From NCBI RefSeq assembly GCF_019803445.1, contig NZ_CP081844.1:2244501-2308500 (forward strand): a DNA stretch of 64,000 nt. The letters are read 5' to 3'. Positions 18,248 through 30,379 of this stretch are shown piece by piece. Origin of the DNA: Caenibius sp. WL. GTDB taxonomy: Bacteria > Pseudomonadota > Alphaproteobacteria > Sphingomonadales > Sphingomonadaceae. Position 1 is the stretch's first letter. Each line of letters opens with the position of its first letter. The position numbers and the translations under genes were made by a program. The notes under the pieces were generated by a model. The model had not been told where the DNA came from. It did not search any database and worked only from the letters and a program-made list of their open reading frames with translations.

Positions 18248-18796
18248 ATGGCTGATAGCTCCCCGCAGAAAAGCACCCGTTCCACCAAGGCCGAAGCAAC
18301 CGAATCGGCCCCGGTCGACAACCGTGCCGAAGCAAAGTCGAAGTTCACTTCGGCTCTGGAAGAAGCCAAGGCCGGAGTGGCGGCCCTCGGGCGCGAAGCG
18401 CATACCCAGGCAGATACCCTGAAAGAGAAAGCTATGAACAAGCAGGCAAACTGGCAGACCGAAGCAAAGGCCTATGGCGAACAGGCCAAGGCGAAAGTGG
18501 GCGAACTGGCCCATGACGGTAAGGCCAAGACCAGCGAAGCGCTGACCGCGCTGGGCAAGGCCGTAACCGACAATGCCGCTGTGATCGATGACAAGCTGGG
18601 CGAAAAATATGGCGATTATGCCCGGTCCGCCGGCCGTTCGATCCAGGAAACCGCCGCCAAGCTTGATGCCAAGTCGGTCGATGAACTGGGTGAGGAAGCG
18701 CGTGAATTCGTGCGCAAGAGCCCTGGCCTCGCCGTTGGCCTCGCTGCGGTTGCGGGCTTCATGGTTGCCCGGATGTTCAAAGGCTCGAAAGATTGA
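18248..18796 (+). CDS. DUF883/ElaB-like amphipathic membrane-anchored protein
   Basis: 182 residues, no enzyme motif. Residues 1-145 are Ala-, Lys- and Glu-rich with long amphipathic helices (EAKAKVGELAHDGKAKTSEALTALGKAV), likely coiled coil. The C-terminus REFVRKSPGLAVGLAAVAGFMVARM is the membrane anchor seen in DUF883/ElaB proteins, which attach to the inner membrane and in enterobacteria bind ribosomes in stationary phase. An AGGAA site precedes the ATG. It is the first gene behind a perfect EcfG promoter, so it is probably a general stress protein (inference). Confidence 0.7.
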   Translation: MADSSPQKSTRSTKAEATESAPVDNRAEAKSKFTSALEEAKAGVAALGREAHTQADTLKEKAMNKQANWQTEAKAYGEQAKAKVGELAHDGKAKTSEALTALGKAVTDNAAVIDDKLGEKYGDYARSAGRSIQETAAKLDAKSVDELGEEAREFVRKSPGLAVGLAAVAGFMVARMFKGSKD

Positions 18797-18826
18797 GGCG
18801 CGGTTCCGGTTATCTGAAACTTCGCC

Positions 18827-19213
18827 ATGGATGAAGGAAGCCACGAGTCCGTAAGCCAGCGAACCGTTGCATCGGATGGCGGCAATTCCTCGATTTTCGA
18901 GGATGTCGCCACTCTGATCGATGACGGCCGTACCCTGGTCGAAGCCGAACTGGCTTTCCAGAAGACGCGGATAGCCTATGCCGGGATACGCGGGCGCAAC
19001 GCGGCGATCTTCGGCATCGTTGCTCTGGCGCTCGCAGTTCTCGCGGTATTCGCGCTGATCGTCGGCGCTTTGCTGGCTCTCGCTCCCTTGCTTGGGGCAT
19101 GGGGAGCGACCGCGGTGGTGGCCGGAGTTCTGCTGGCGGTTGCGGCTCTTTGCGCTGTCTTGGCGCTTCGCAATGCCAAGTTGATCTCAAAAGCATTCCG
19201 GGACGAAGGTTGA
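18827..19213 (+). CDS. Phage holin family (YqjE-like) inner-membrane protein
   Basis: 128 residues. A soluble helix (SIFEDVATLIDDGRTLVEAELAFQKTRIAY) is followed by two long membrane helices (AIFGIVALALAVLAVFALIVGALLALAP and ATAVVAGVLLAVAALCAVLAL) and a short charged tail. This is the layout of the putative-actinobacterial-holin/YqjE family, which despite its name is not linked to lysis. In E. coli, yqjE sits with the DUF883-type yqjD and yqjK, matching the neighbours here. Confidence 0.7.
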   Translation: MDEGSHESVSQRTVASDGGNSSIFEDVATLIDDGRTLVEAELAFQKTRIAYAGIRGRNAAIFGIVALALAVLAVFALIVGALLALAPLLGAWGATAVVAGVLLAVAALCAVLALRNAKLISKAFRDEG

Positions 19214-19216
19214 GCG

Positions 19217-19561
19217 ATGGGCAAACACGAACAGAAGCTCGCCGAATATCGTGATCTGCGTGATACCGCCCACGATGTGTTCCAGGCCGATGTGGAACTG
19301 CTGCGGATCGGCCTGACGCCCAAGGCGTTGGCTGATCGTGCGGGGGATCGGGCGGCCGATCTGACCGAAAGCATGGCGGAAACCGCCCGCCGCCATCGGG
19401 GCGCTGTGCTGGGCGGGCTGGCGGCGATTGCTGTGGGCAGCGGCGCGCTGCTCTGGTTCAAGCGTGAACCGATCGGCCGCGCAATTGGCGGAATGAAAGC
19501 CCGATTGGGCTGGGGAACACAAGGGGGCGACGATCTAGTTAAGAAGGATGACACGCCATGA
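19217..19561 (+). CDS. YqjK/DUF3618-like small membrane protein, unknown function
   Basis: 114 residues. A helical, charged N-terminal half (EQKLAEYRDLRDTAHDVFQADVELLRIGL; DRAGDRAADLTESMAETARRHRG) leads into one membrane helix (AVLGGLAAIAVGSGALLWF) and a basic then acidic tail. I recognise no catalytic motif. It starts three bases after the holin-like gene and overlaps the next gene by four bases (ATGA), so it is part of the same operon. Likely a membrane-surface partner of the other three. Confidence 0.65.
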   Translation: MGKHEQKLAEYRDLRDTAHDVFQADVELLRIGLTPKALADRAGDRAADLTESMAETARRHRGAVLGGLAAIAVGSGALLWFKREPIGRAIGGMKARLGWGTQGGDDLVKKDDTP

Positions 19562-20058
19562 ACGCCGATCCCAAACTCCAGGAAATGCAACGGCGGGTGC
19601 AGGATGCATCGGCCCGCAACAGCCGCCGCCTTGCCGAACGTGCGGGCGAAGCACGGGAGAATGCCGTGGCTTTCGTTGGCGACCACCCCTTTACTGCCAT
19701 TGCCGGTGGTGTGGTCGCCGGAGCTGTGTTGGCCACTCTTCTCCCCAAGCGCCGCCGCCGGGCGCAAAACGAGCCCGAAGACACGCGCACCCAGACGATC
19801 AAATGGCTGGCCCTCGCCGCCGATGCAGTCATCGCATTTGCCCAACAGAGCCTCGATTCAGCCCGCAGCGCCGGGCATGCTGGACAGAAAAGAATCGAAC
19901 ACCTAGGGGAACGCGTATCGGACGGCACTGCCGGTCTGCGCAAGGAAATCGGGCGTTTCGCCGATGAGGCAACGCAGAATGTCCGCAGCGCCGGCGAGCA
20001 GGCGTCCCAACAGGCAAAAAGCGTTGCCGGCCGGTTCGGTTCGCGCTTCCGCCGCTGA
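19558..20058 (+). CDS. Helical membrane-associated protein, DUF883-like, unknown function
   Basis: 166 residues. An N-terminal amphipathic helix (LQEMQRRVQDASARNSRRLAERAGEARENAVAF) precedes a short membrane helix (PFTAIAGGVVAGAVLATLLP) and a strong basic stop-transfer stretch (KRRRRAQ). The C-terminal half is again amphipathic with repeated E/Q/A/S-rich turns (RFADEATQNVRSAGEQASQQAKSVAGRF), LEA- or coiled-coil-like. The ATG overlaps the previous stop. The family is not certain, but it shares architecture with the first gene of the cluster. Confidence 0.62.
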   Translation: MNADPKLQEMQRRVQDASARNSRRLAERAGEARENAVAFVGDHPFTAIAGGVVAGAVLATLLPKRRRRAQNEPEDTRTQTIKWLALAADAVIAFAQQSLDSARSAGHAGQKRIEHLGERVSDGTAGLRKEIGRFADEATQNVRSAGEQASQQAKSVAGRFGSRFRR

Positions 20059-20127
20059 CCCGCCGGAAAATCGTGGGAACTGTCCAGGAGGGGCCGTTCG
20101 TCAATTCATTTCGAAGGCCTAGAACAT

Positions 20128-20349
20128 ATGCAACTTCTTCATCTGGTCATGGGCGGCCGCGTCAAGAACCCCCAGAGCCTTGAATTCGCCGATCTGAAAG
20201 ATATCGATCTGGTCGGTGTGTTCGGCAGCTACACCGAAGCCGAAGAAGCCTGGCGCAGCAACGCCCAGCGCACGGTGGACGATGCCGAAATGAAATATGT
20301 GATCGTACACCTGCACAAGCTGTTGGAACCCGAACTGCCCGGCGCTTGA
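20128..20349 (+). CDS. DUF4170 domain protein
   Basis: 73 residues, the whole length of a DUF4170 protein. Sequence hallmarks: LHLVMGGRVKNPQSLEFADLKDIDLVGVFGSYTEAEEAWRSNAQRTVDDAEMKYVIVHLHKLLEP. These tiny alphaproteobacterial proteins are widespread and uncharacterised. It lies 69 bases after the stress-type cluster and ahead of a hairpin at 20410. Whether it belongs to the same transcript is not clear. Confidence 0.85.
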   Translation: MQLLHLVMGGRVKNPQSLEFADLKDIDLVGVFGSYTEAEEAWRSNAQRTVDDAEMKYVIVHLHKLLEPELPGA

Positions 20350-20400
20350 TACAGGTCATGGCTCCATCGTGGCGCACATGCGCCCGATGGGCCGCCTATC

Positions 20401-20442
20401 GAAAAACGCAAACGCGGCCTCACCATGGGTAAGGCCGCGTTT
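20401..20442 (-). terminator. Hairpin terminator between DUF4170 and greA
   Basis: AAACGCGGCCT (20410-20420) pairs with AGGCCGCGTTT (20432-20442). On the minus strand the hairpin is followed by GCGTTTTTC, a U-tract suited to ending greA transcription. On the plus strand the tail is weak, so it may serve both genes but better serves greA. Confidence 0.7.
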
Positions 20443-20467
20443 ATCATGAGATTCGCAAAATAAGGCG

Positions 20468-20935
20468 TCAGATAAACTCGATCTTGTCGACGAGATAGAA
20501 CCGGTCGCCCGAGGGGACAGTCACTTCGATCTCGTCGCCAACCTTGCGCCCGATCAGCGCCTTGCCCAGCGGCGAATTGTAGGAAATGCGTCCGACTTTG
20601 GCATCCGCTTCGGTTTGCCCGACGATTTGATAGCGCACAGGCTGATCGTCATCGTCCCGCAGCGTCACGGTGGCGCCGAACACGATACGGTCGCCCGAAA
20701 GCGATGTCGGATCGATAATCTGGGCCCGGCTCACACGGTCTTCGATATCGGCGATCTGCGCCTCTACCTGGCCCTGGCGTTCCTTGGCGGCATGATACTC
20801 AGCATTTTCGGAAAGATCGCCATGCGCGCGCGCTTCTTCGATCGCGTCGACAATACGCGGCCGTTCTTCCCTCAGGGCCTTCAGATCGGCGGTCAGCTTT
20901 TCATAGCCTTCCGCCAGCATGGGCACCTTTTCCAT
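20468..20935 (-). CDS. greA: Transcription elongation factor GreA
   Basis: 155 residues. GreA rescues backtracked RNA polymerase by stimulating cleavage of the nascent RNA. The N-terminal coiled coil has the acidic tip [22 protein letters not shown], with the key acidic residues near 40-44. The C-terminal FKBP-like globe reads [26 protein letters not shown]. It lies downstream of carAB on the same strand, 113 bases after carB ends. Confidence 0.97.
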   Translation of the reverse strand: MEKVPMLAEGYEKLTADLKALREERPRIVDAIEEARAHGDLSENAEYHAAKERQGQVEAQIADIEDRVSRAQIIDPTSLSGDRIVFGATVTLRDDDDQPVRYQIVGQTEADAKVGRISYNSPLGKALIGRKVGDEIEVTVPSGDRFYLVDKIEFI

Positions 20936-21048
20936 ACGAACTTCCCCACTCGTTAGCAGCGTTCCCGGTCAAACCTTTCCCAGCTATTCCATGCCGTTGG
21001 GCTGGAATAGATTAGGTCCGATCCTGATGGCGGGAAGATGCGGGTGTC

Positions 21049-24000
21049 CTAACTGTAATAATCTTGAAGCGGCCGTACTTCAAGTTCGCTCGTTTTCGCG
21101 GCCGCAATCGCCTTCGCCACGGCGACCGATGCGGCGGCGGTGGTGAAGTACGGCACTTTGCCTTCCAGCGCCGAAGCACGGATCGACTGCGAATCCTTGT
21201 GGCTCTGCCAGCCTTCGGTGGTGTTGAAGACGATTGCGACATCTCCATCGATGATCTTGTCGACCACGTGCGGCCGCCCTTCGAGCACCTTGTTCACTCT
21301 CTCCACCGGCAGGCCGGCTTCGGAGAGGAAACGCTGCGTGCCTTCGGTGGCGATGACTTTGAAGCCATTGGCGATCATCTGTTCGACCGCAGGCAGGATC
21401 ACCGCCTTGTCGCTGTCCTTCACCGACACGAACAGCACGCCCTGCTCCGGCAGGCGCAGCCCGGCCCCCAACTGCGACTTGTAGAACGCCATCGGGAAAG
21501 CACGGTCGATGCCCATGACTTCGCCAGTCGATTTCATCTCCGGCGACAGCACCGGATCGGTGCCGGGGAAGCGGGCAAACGGGAACACGGCCTCCTTCAC
21601 CGCCATGTAATCCACCGTGCGGCGAATGCCGGGCAGATCGGCGAGCTTTTCACCCGCCATCACGCGCGCTGCGATCTTCGCGACGGGATCACCGATCGCC
21701 TTGGCGACGAACGGCACCGTGCGGCTGGCGCGCGGATTCACTTCGATCAGGTAAACCTCGCCGTCCTTCACCGCGAACTGGATATTCATCAGCCCACGCA
21801 CGTTGAGGCCATTGGCCAGCGCTTCGGCCTGCCGTTCCATTTCGGCAATGATGTCGTCAGACAGGCTGTAAGGCGGCAAAGTGCACGCGCTGTCGCCCGA
21901 GTGGACGCCCGCTTCCTCGATGTGCTGCATCACACCGGCAACCACCACCTGATCGCCATCACACAGCGCATCGACATCGCATTCGATCGCATCGCGCAGA
22001 TACTGGTCGATCAGCACCGGGCTGTCGCCCGACACGTTCACCGCCGTGGCGATGTAATTGTCGAGTTGCGCTTCGGAATCGACGATTTCCATCGCCCGCC
22101 CACCGAGGACGTAGGACGGACGCAGAAGCACCGGATACCCGATCCGCGCGGCCACGGCCGCCGCTTCATCACGGCTGCGCGCGATGCCATTGGCAGGCTG
22201 GCGCAGACCGAGCTTTTCGACCAGCGCGGCGAAACGTTCGCGATCTTCGGCCAGATCGATCGCATCGGGCGACGTGCCGAGGATCGGAATCCCCGCATTG
22301 GCCAGCGGCTGCGCCAGTTTCAGCGGGGTCTGCCCGCCGAACTGCACGATCACGCCGGCCAGTTCGCCCTTGCTCTGTTCCACGCGCAGGATTTCCAGCA
22401 CGTCTTCCGCCGTCAACGGTTCGAAATAGAGGCGGTCTGACGTGTCATAGTCGGTCGAAACCGTTTCCGGGTTGCAGTTGATCATGATCGTTTCGAACCC
22501 GGCATCTTCGAGCGCGAAACAAGCATGACAGCAGCAATAATCGAACTCGATCCCCTGCCCGATCCGGTTCGGCCCGCCGCCGAGAATGACGATCTTGCGC
22601 CGGTCGGACGGCATGGCTTCGTCTTCCGGTTCACCGAACGTCGGCGCTTCGTAAGTCGAGTACATGTAAGGCGTGATCGCCTCGAACTCCGCCGCGCAGC
22701 TATCGATCCGCTTGAACACCGGATAGACGCCCAGCTTGTGGCGCAGTTCGCGCACTTCTTCCTCGCTGGTGGCACCGGCCATGGCGCGGATCGCATCGTG
22801 CAGCAGGCCCGAACGCTTGGCCTGGGTTTCGCCCAGCCCACCCGCGACATGGACCGAACGCACGGCCAGCGTGGCCAGTCGCTTGTCCGAAAAGCCCATC
22901 GCCTTGATCCGGCGCATACCGGCGGCGTCAGTCGGCAGGCCATGTTCGGAAATCTGCGCCTCTTCCGCGATGATTTCCTCGATATGGCGCAGGAACCACT
23001 TGTCGTAAGCCGTGATCGCGTGGATCTCGTCCACGGTGAAGCCTTCGCGGAAAGCCTGCCCGATCTTGAGCATGCGATCCGGCGCGCGCACCGCCAGCGC
23101 GGCGGTGATTTCCTCGCGCCCGGCCCCTTCCAGTTCGATCACACGGTTGAACCCGTCGAGCCCGGTTTCAAGGCCGCGCAGCGCCTTCTGCACGCTCTCC
23201 TTGAAATTGCGGCCGATGGCCATGACTTCGCCCACCGATTTCATCGCGGTGGACAGCTCGGCCTTGGCGCCCTTGAACTTTTCGAACGTGAACCGGGGGA
23301 TCTTCGTCACGACATAATCGATGGTCGGTTCGAAGCTTGCCGGAGTGGCGCCGGTGATCTCGTTGGTAATCTCGTCCAGCGTGTAACCCACCGCCAGCTT
23401 GGCGGCGACGCGCGCAATCGGGAAACCCGTCGCTTTCGAAGCCAGTGCGGACGAACGCGACACGCGCGGATTCATCTCGATCACGATCAGGCGACCATCG
23501 GCGGGATTGACCGCGAACTGCACGTTGGAACCGCCGGTTTCGACACCGATTTCACGCAGCACGGCAATGCTGGCCGAGCGCATGATCTGGTATTCCTTGT
23601 CCGTCAGCGTCAGCGCCGGGGCGACAGTGATGGAATCGCCCGTGTGGACCCCCATCGGATCGACGTTTTCGATGGAGCAGATGATAATGGCGTTGTCGTG
23701 CCGGTCGCGCACGACTTCCATTTCATATTCCTTCCAACCGAGAAGGCTTTCCTCGATCAGAACTTCGGTCGTCGGGCTGGCATCGAGCCCTTCGCGCACG
23801 ATGCGTTCGAATTCCGCCTTGTTATAGGCAATGCCGCCGCCCGTGCCGCCTAGCGTGAAGCTGGGCCGGATGATCGCGGGCAGGCCCGTGGTTTCGAGCA
23901 CTGCAATGGCTTCGTCCAGTGTATGCGCCACGCCGCTGCGCGCGCTTTCGAGGCCGATCTTGTCCATCGCTTCGCGGAAACGCTGGCGGTCTTCCGCCTT

Positions 24001-24372
24001 GTCGATCGCATCGGCGTTGGCGCCGATCATAGTCACGCCGAACTTTTCGAGCACACCCATGCGTTCGAGATCGAGTGCGCAGTTCAGCGCCGTCTGCCCG
24101 CCCATCGTCGGCAGCAGCGCGTCAGGGCGTTCCTTTTCGATGATCTTGGCGACGACATCGGGCGTGATCGGCTCGACATAGGTCGCATCGGCCATGTCCG
24201 GGTCGGTCATGATCGTGGCGGGGTTGGAGTTGACGAGGACCACGCGGTAGCCCTCCTCCTTCAGCGCCTTGATTGCCTGAGTGCCGGAATAATCGAACTC
24301 GCAAGCCTGGCCGATGATGATCGGGCCAGCGCCGATGACGAGGATCGAGGAGATGTCTGTGCGTTTGGGCAT
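21049..24372 (-). CDS. carB: Carbamoyl-phosphate synthase large subunit
   Basis: 1107 residues from the ATG at 24372, giving [30 protein letters not shown], the standard N-terminus. Two homologous ATP-grasp halves are visible: the first with [10 protein letters not shown] and [17 protein letters not shown], the second beginning [22 protein letters not shown], with [16 protein letters not shown]. The C-terminal allosteric domain includes FVSVKDSDK. With CarA it makes carbamoyl phosphate for pyrimidines and arginine. The ATG overlaps the carA stop by one base. Confidence 0.98.
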   Translation of the reverse strand: MPKRTDISSILVIGAGPIIIGQACEFDYSGTQAIKALKEEGYRVVLVNSNPATIMTDPDMADATYVEPITPDVVAKIIEKERPDALLPTMGGQTALNCALDLERMGVLEKFGVTMIGANADAIDKAEDRQRFREAMDKIGLESARSGVAHTLDEAIAVLETTGLPAIIRPSFTLGGTGGGIAYNKAEFERIVREGLDASPTTEVLIEESLLGWKEYEMEVVRDRHDNAIIICSIENVDPMGVHTGDSITVAPALTLTDKEYQIMRSASIAVLREIGVETGGSNVQFAVNPADGRLIVIEMNPRVSRSSALASKATGFPIARVAAKLAVGYTLDEITNEITGATPASFEPTIDYVVTKIPRFTFEKFKGAKAELSTAMKSVGEVMAIGRNFKESVQKALRGLETGLDGFNRVIELEGAGREEITAALAVRAPDRMLKIGQAFREGFTVDEIHAITAYDKWFLRHIEEIIAEEAQISEHGLPTDAAGMRRIKAMGFSDKRLATLAVRSVHVAGGLGETQAKRSGLLHDAIRAMAGATSEEEVRELRHKLGVYPVFKRIDSCAAEFEAITPYMYSTYEAPTFGEPEDEAMPSDRRKIVILGGGPNRIGQGIEFDYCCCHACFALEDAGFETIMINCNPETVSTDYDTSDRLYFEPLTAEDVLEILRVEQSKGELAGVIVQFGGQTPLKLAQPLANAGIPILGTSPDAIDLAEDRERFAALVEKLGLRQPANGIARSRDEAAAVAARIGYPVLLRPSYVLGGRAMEIVDSEAQLDNYIATAVNVSGDSPVLIDQYLRDAIECDVDALCDGDQVVVAGVMQHIEEAGVHSGDSACTLPPYSLSDDIIAEMERQAEALANGLNVRGLMNIQFAVKDGEVYLIEVNPRASRTVPFVAKAIGDPVAKIAARVMAGEKLADLPGIRRTVDYMAVKEAVFPFARFPGTDPVLSPEMKSTGEVMGIDRAFPMAFYKSQLGAGLRLPEQGVLFVSVKDSDKAVILPAVEQMIANGFKVIATEGTQRFLSEAGLPVERVNKVLEGRPHVVDKIIDGDVAIVFNTTEGWQSHKDSQSIRASALEGKVPYFTTAAASVAVAKAIAAAKTSELEVRPLQDYYS

Positions 24373-25538
24373 TAGCCGAGCGATCCCACGAATTTCTGAA
24401 AGAGATAGAAGCTGTCCATCGGGCCGGGCGAAGCCTCCGGATGGTATTGCACGCCAAAGGCCTTCTTGCCTTTGATCGCGATGCCACAATTCGAGCCGTC
24501 GAACAGGGAAACGTGCGTTTCTTCGATCGTATCCGGCAGGCTGGAATTATCGACCGCGAAGCCGTGATTCATGCTGGTGATTTCCACCACGCCGTCTTCA
24601 AGGCGCTTCACCGGGTGGTTCGCCCCGCGATGGCCCTGATGCATCTTGGCGGTTTTCGCACCCACGGCAAGACCGAGCATCTGGTGGCCCAGACAAATGC
24701 CGAAAATCGGCACATCGCGTTCAAGCAGCCCCTGAATCACGGGCACGGCATATTCGCCGGTCGCCGCCGGATCGCCCGGGCCGTTCGACAGGAACACGCC
24801 GGCGGGATTGTGGGCCAGCACATCTTCCAGTGCCGTCTGCCCTGGCAGCACGGTCACACGGGCGCCGGCCTGCACGAGATTGCGGAAGATATTGTCCTTC
24901 GCTCCAAAATCGAGCGCCACCACGTGCGGGCGGCCCTCATCGTCAGCAGACGCGTAGCCCTGGCCCAAAGCCCAAGCCCCGCCGCGCCATTCTTCCTGCG
25001 CCGTGCGGCTGACCTCCTTGGCCAGATCCATGCCTTCGAGACCGGGCCACTGCCGGGCCTTCACCAGAAGCGCGGAAAGATCGAATTTTCCGGCGGGATC
25101 GTGAGCGATCACGGCATTGGGCGCGCCCGACAGGCGGATACGGCGCGTCAGCGCGCGGGTATCGACGCCCGAAATGCCGATCTTGCCGTTATCCGCCATC
25201 CAGTCGCCGAACGTGCGCTCCGCCCGGAAGCTGGAAGGCTGGGTGACGTCTTCGCGCACGACGCAGCCCACGGCCCCGTCCACACGCGATTCGATATCTT
25301 CCTGGTTGGTTCCGACATTGCCGATATGAGGGAAAGTGAACGTGACGATCTGCCCTGCGTAAGAAGGGTCAGTCATCACTTCCTGATATCCGGTCATGGC
25401 CGTGTTGAAGCAGACTTCGCCCACCGCGCTGCCGGTGGCGCCGAAGCCCTTGCCCCAGATCACGGTGCCATCGGCAAGAACCAGAACGCCGGTCGCCCCA
25501 TCGGGTTGGGGCGCGTGCAAAGAGGCGGCGTCGGCCAT
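24372..25538 (-). CDS. carA: Carbamoyl-phosphate synthase small (glutaminase) subunit
   Basis: 388 residues. The N-terminal domain has [26 protein letters not shown]. The C-terminal class I glutamine amidotransferase has the nucleophile Cys in [14 protein letters not shown] and the His/Glu pair in YHPEASPGP. It delivers ammonia to CarB. The start matches the family, and a candidate promoter lies at 25590-25618. Confidence 0.98.
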   Translation of the reverse strand: MADAASLHAPQPDGATGVLVLADGTVIWGKGFGATGSAVGEVCFNTAMTGYQEVMTDPSYAGQIVTFTFPHIGNVGTNQEDIESRVDGAVGCVVREDVTQPSSFRAERTFGDWMADNGKIGISGVDTRALTRRIRLSGAPNAVIAHDPAGKFDLSALLVKARQWPGLEGMDLAKEVSRTAQEEWRGGAWALGQGYASADDEGRPHVVALDFGAKDNIFRNLVQAGARVTVLPGQTALEDVLAHNPAGVFLSNGPGDPAATGEYAVPVIQGLLERDVPIFGICLGHQMLGLAVGAKTAKMHQGHRGANHPVKRLEDGVVEITSMNHGFAVDNSSLPDTIEETHVSLFDGSNCGIAIKGKKAFGVQYHPEASPGPMDSFYLFQKFVGSLG

Positions 25539-25589
25539 GGGGCAGCTCCGTCAGTAAAAAGGGTTTTGGCGATGTGCGCTAAGGCCCAG

Positions 25590-25618
25590 CGGCTAGACGC
25601 GGGCGGCCCCCGGGTCAA
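25590..25618 (-). promoter_or_regulatory. Candidate sigma-70 promoter of carAB
   Basis: On the minus strand TTGACC (25618-25613) is followed by a 17-base spacer and TAGCCG (25595-25590). The -35 is near consensus and the -10 is weak, as in the other candidate promoters in this window. It lies about 50 bases upstream of the carA ATG. Confidence 0.5.
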
Positions 25619-25635
25619 GCTATCGGTAAACAAAT

Positions 25636-25651
25636 ATATCCGCTAGGATAT
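25636..25651. promoter_or_regulatory. Short inverted repeat between carA and the yqeY-like gene
   Basis: ATATCC, four bases (GCTA), then GGATAT. It lies in the divergent carA/yqeY gap, about 50 bases before the yqeY-like ATG. It could be a small operator or part of a promoter. No further support. Confidence 0.3.
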
Positions 25652-25699
25652 CCAACCCGTTTGAACGGCTTCCTAATTCACTGAAAAGAAAGTTCCCCG

Positions 25700-26152
25700 A
25701 TGCTCCGCGATTCGCTTACGCAGGCCCAGAAAGACGCCATGAAAGCCCGCGACAAGGATCGCTTGGCCGCGATCCGCCTGATCCTCGCCAAGATCAAGGA
25801 CCGCGACATCGAACTGCGCACTGCCCCGGCTGCGGGCGACGATGACGCGGTCATCAGCGAAGTGCTGCAGAAGATGGCCAAGCAACGCCGCGAATCCATC
25901 ACCATGTACGAACAGGGCGGACGCCAGGAGCTGGCCGATCAGGAAAAGGGCGAACTGGCGGTGATCGAGGAATTCCTCCCGCAACAGATGTCCGATGCCG
26001 AAGTCAGCGCCGCCATCGAATCGATCAAGGCGGAAATCGGCGCCGAATCGATCAAGGATATGGGCAAGGTCATGGCCGAACTGAAAACGCGCTTTGCCGG
26101 GCAGATGGATTTCGGCAAGGCGTCCGGCCTCGTAAAGGCCAGCTTCGGCTGA
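25700..26152 (+). CDS. GatB/YqeY domain protein
   Basis: 150 residues, the full length of a YqeY protein. It begins MLRDSLTQAQKDAMKARDKDRLAAIRLILAKIKDRDIELR and continues with the conserved KQRRESITMYEQGGRQELADQEKGELAVIEEFLPQQMSDAEV, ending MAELKTRFAGQMDFGKASGLVK. The fold matches the tRNA-binding tail of GatB, but the cellular role is unclear. It lies 16 bases upstream of dnaG, a conserved yqeY-dnaG-rpoD order. Confidence 0.93.
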   Translation: MLRDSLTQAQKDAMKARDKDRLAAIRLILAKIKDRDIELRTAPAAGDDDAVISEVLQKMAKQRRESITMYEQGGRQELADQEKGELAVIEEFLPQQMSDAEVSAAIESIKAEIGAESIKDMGKVMAELKTRFAGQMDFGKASGLVKASFG

Positions 26153-26168
26153 ACGCAGCCAGAGGCCG

Positions 26169-28076
26169 ATGTCTCTTTCCCCCCAATGGCTTGACGAGCT
26201 TCGTTCGCGCATCACGCTTTCCGGCGTTATCGGGCGAACGACGAAGCTGACGCGCGCCGGGCGGGAGTGGAAAGCATGCTGCCCCTTCCATAACGAGAAG
26301 ACGCCCAGCTTCACCGTCAACGACGAGAAAGGGTTCTATCACTGCTTCGGCTGCGGTGCGCATGGCGATGCGATCCGCTGGATGACCGATCAGCGCGGCC
26401 TCACGTTTATGGATGCGGTGAAGGAACTGGCTGCGCAGGCGGGCATGGAAGTCCCCCGCCCGGATCCCCGTGAGGCGCAGCGGGCCGAGCAGCGGGCCGG
26501 ATTGCATGATGTGATGCAGGCCGCGCAGGATTGGTTCGTGGCCAGCCTTGCCGGACCGGATGGGGCGGCGGCACGCACCTATCTGGAAACGCGCGGCTTC
26601 AACGCCCGCACGATTGAGCGGTTCGGCTTCGGCTATGCCCCTGATAGCCGCACGGCGCTCAAATCCGCGCTGGAACAGTTCGACGAAGCCATGCTGATCG
26701 AAGGCGGCTTGCGCATCGCGGTGGACGACAAGCCGCCCTATGACCGGTTTCGCGGCCGGTTGATGCTCCCGATTCAGGACGCGCGCGGGCGGGTGATCGC
26801 TTTTGGCGGCCGCATTCTGGCGAAAGACAAGACCGACGCCCCCAAGTATCTCAATTCCCCCGATACCCCGCTGTTCGACAAGGGGCGCACGCTTTACAAT
26901 CTCCATCGCGCGGGCCCCGCATCGCGCCAGAGCCACCGCGTGATCGTCGTCGAAGGTTACATGGACGTGATCGCGCTGGCAGCAGCCGGAATCGAGGAAG
27001 CTGTCGCCCCGCTCGGCACGGCGCTCACCGAACAGCAGATCGAACTGCTCTGGCGCATGGTCGATGTCCCGATCCTGTGTTTCGATGGTGACGCAGCCGG
27101 GCAGCGGGCGGCGATGCGCGCGGTTACACGGGCCCTTCCCCTGCTCCGCCCCGGCCATTCCCTGACCATCGTGCGCCTGCCGTCGGGGCTCGATCCGGAC
27201 GATCTGATCAAAACGCAGGGCCGCGCCGCGATGGAGCAGTTGCTGGCCAACCCCGCCAGCCTGCTGGACACGCTATGGGCGCACGAGCATGCCGCGCGGC
27301 CGCTTGCCACGCCTGAAGACAAGGCCGGGCTCAAGGCGCGGCTGATGGATCATGTGGATGCCATCGCCCACCCCGACATCAAGGGGCTCTACCGCAGGGA
27401 ACTGCTCGACCGCTTTTCCGCGTTCGCTTATCCCCCCCGCGAAGCCCGCCCGGCATTCACACCGCGCGGGCCCGGCGCGCGCGCCTTTTCCGGCCGCTCT
27501 CCCCAACCTGCCGGGCTATCCGAAGGCGCGGCGAATCGCCTCCGCCATCTTGCGCAGGGCGGCGGGCGCGATGGGCTGGTTCATGCCGTTATTGCCGGGC
27601 TTGCGCGATTCCCGGACCAATTGCATCGCCATGCGGAAGCGCTGGCGTCATACGCGGCACCCGATGCGGGAACGGCACGCGCGATCGACATATTGCTCGA
27701 TCATGCCGAAACGCTTGAAAAAGGCGAAACTAGCCCCATAAAAGACCTGCAAAGCCTTGCAATGCCGCCGGATCATGCTCGATATTCCTTCCTGCTGGAA
27801 GACCCACATCCGCAGTCTGCCCGCGAGGACTTGGCCGAAGCCGTCGCCCAACTGGTGGAACGGCCCGCTCTCGAAGCCGCTCTCGCGGCGGCGACGGCGC
27901 GGTTCGATTCGGATCCGGACGGCGCCATTGCCGAGCAGCAGCGCCTGCGCGAAAGAAAGCTGGCGTTGGACGACCGGTTGAGGCAATTGGCGCGGCAACG
28001 CGTTGCCGCGCCGGCACAGGATGAGTCATCGTCTTCTGCCGCCCACGCGGCACAGGGCGAACAGGGAATGGACTAA
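26169..28076 (+). CDS. dnaG: DNA primase
   Basis: 635 residues. It makes RNA primers for replication. The N-terminal CHC2 zinc finger reads CCPFHNEKTPSFTVNDEKGFYHCFGCGAHGD (about residues 37-62). The catalytic core has LMLPIQDARGRVIAFGGR and the TOPRIM motifs VEGYMDVIAL and CFDGDAAGQRAAMRA. The C-terminal DnaB-interacting region is more diverged and Ala-rich. The ATG lies 16 bases after the yqeY-like gene; rpoD starts nine bases after the stop. Confidence 0.97.
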   Translation: MSLSPQWLDELRSRITLSGVIGRTTKLTRAGREWKACCPFHNEKTPSFTVNDEKGFYHCFGCGAHGDAIRWMTDQRGLTFMDAVKELAAQAGMEVPRPDPREAQRAEQRAGLHDVMQAAQDWFVASLAGPDGAAARTYLETRGFNARTIERFGFGYAPDSRTALKSALEQFDEAMLIEGGLRIAVDDKPPYDRFRGRLMLPIQDARGRVIAFGGRILAKDKTDAPKYLNSPDTPLFDKGRTLYNLHRAGPASRQSHRVIVVEGYMDVIALAAAGIEEAVAPLGTALTEQQIELLWRMVDVPILCFDGDAAGQRAAMRAVTRALPLLRPGHSLTIVRLPSGLDPDDLIKTQGRAAMEQLLANPASLLDTLWAHEHAARPLATPEDKAGLKARLMDHVDAIAHPDIKGLYRRELLDRFSAFAYPPREARPAFTPRGPGARAFSGRSPQPAGLSEGAANRLRHLAQGGGRDGLVHAVIAGLARFPDQLHRHAEALASYAAPDAGTARAIDILLDHAETLEKGETSPIKDLQSLAMPPDHARYSFLLEDPHPQSAREDLAEAVAQLVERPALEAALAAATARFDSDPDGAIAEQQRLRERKLALDDRLRQLARQRVAAPAQDESSSSAAHAAQGEQGMD

Positions 28077-28085
28077 AACACTATT

Positions 28086-30083
<1,998 letters not shown>

Positions 30084-30102
30084 TCGCCTTTATTCATGCG
30101 AA

Positions 30103-30139
30103 CAGATGCGCGGACTGGCATTGCCGGTTCGCGCATCTG
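30103..30139 (+). terminator. Strong hairpin after rpoD
   Basis: CAGATGCGCG (30103-30112) pairs with CGCGCATCTG (30130-30139), and the loop has its own CTGGC/GCCGG pairing. The tail (CCGTTCTTGAC) is only moderately T-rich, so termination may be incomplete. The rest of 30140-30379 shows no gene that I can support. Confidence 0.6.
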
Positions 30140-30379
30140 CCGTTCTTGACCGGACCGGCCCGTGCCATTATGAAGCCGCCATTCGCGTAACTGACGAGAC
30201 AGGCGGAGCACCGCCGTGGAGCGCGAATTGCCATTGCCGCTCGTCTGGGCACTCTCAAACTCTCGCTTGGAGGAGTGCCGTGCGCGAACCATCGCCGATT
30301 AACCAACACTGGCCTTGGCGGGCCTCCGCGCCTAAGGGCTCTCTTGCCGATTCCATTTCCTCTTACAGGTGAAATCAAG

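Noticed and set aside
20076-20098. GGAAC...CGTT upstream of the DUF4170 gene
   Set aside because: The spacer is 14 bases, shorter than the 16-17 needed for EcfG promoters, so it is not counted.
30140-30379. Short open frames between rpoD and rpiB
   Set aside because: They have no homology-like composition or ribosome-binding site. I see only leader or untranslated sequence here.
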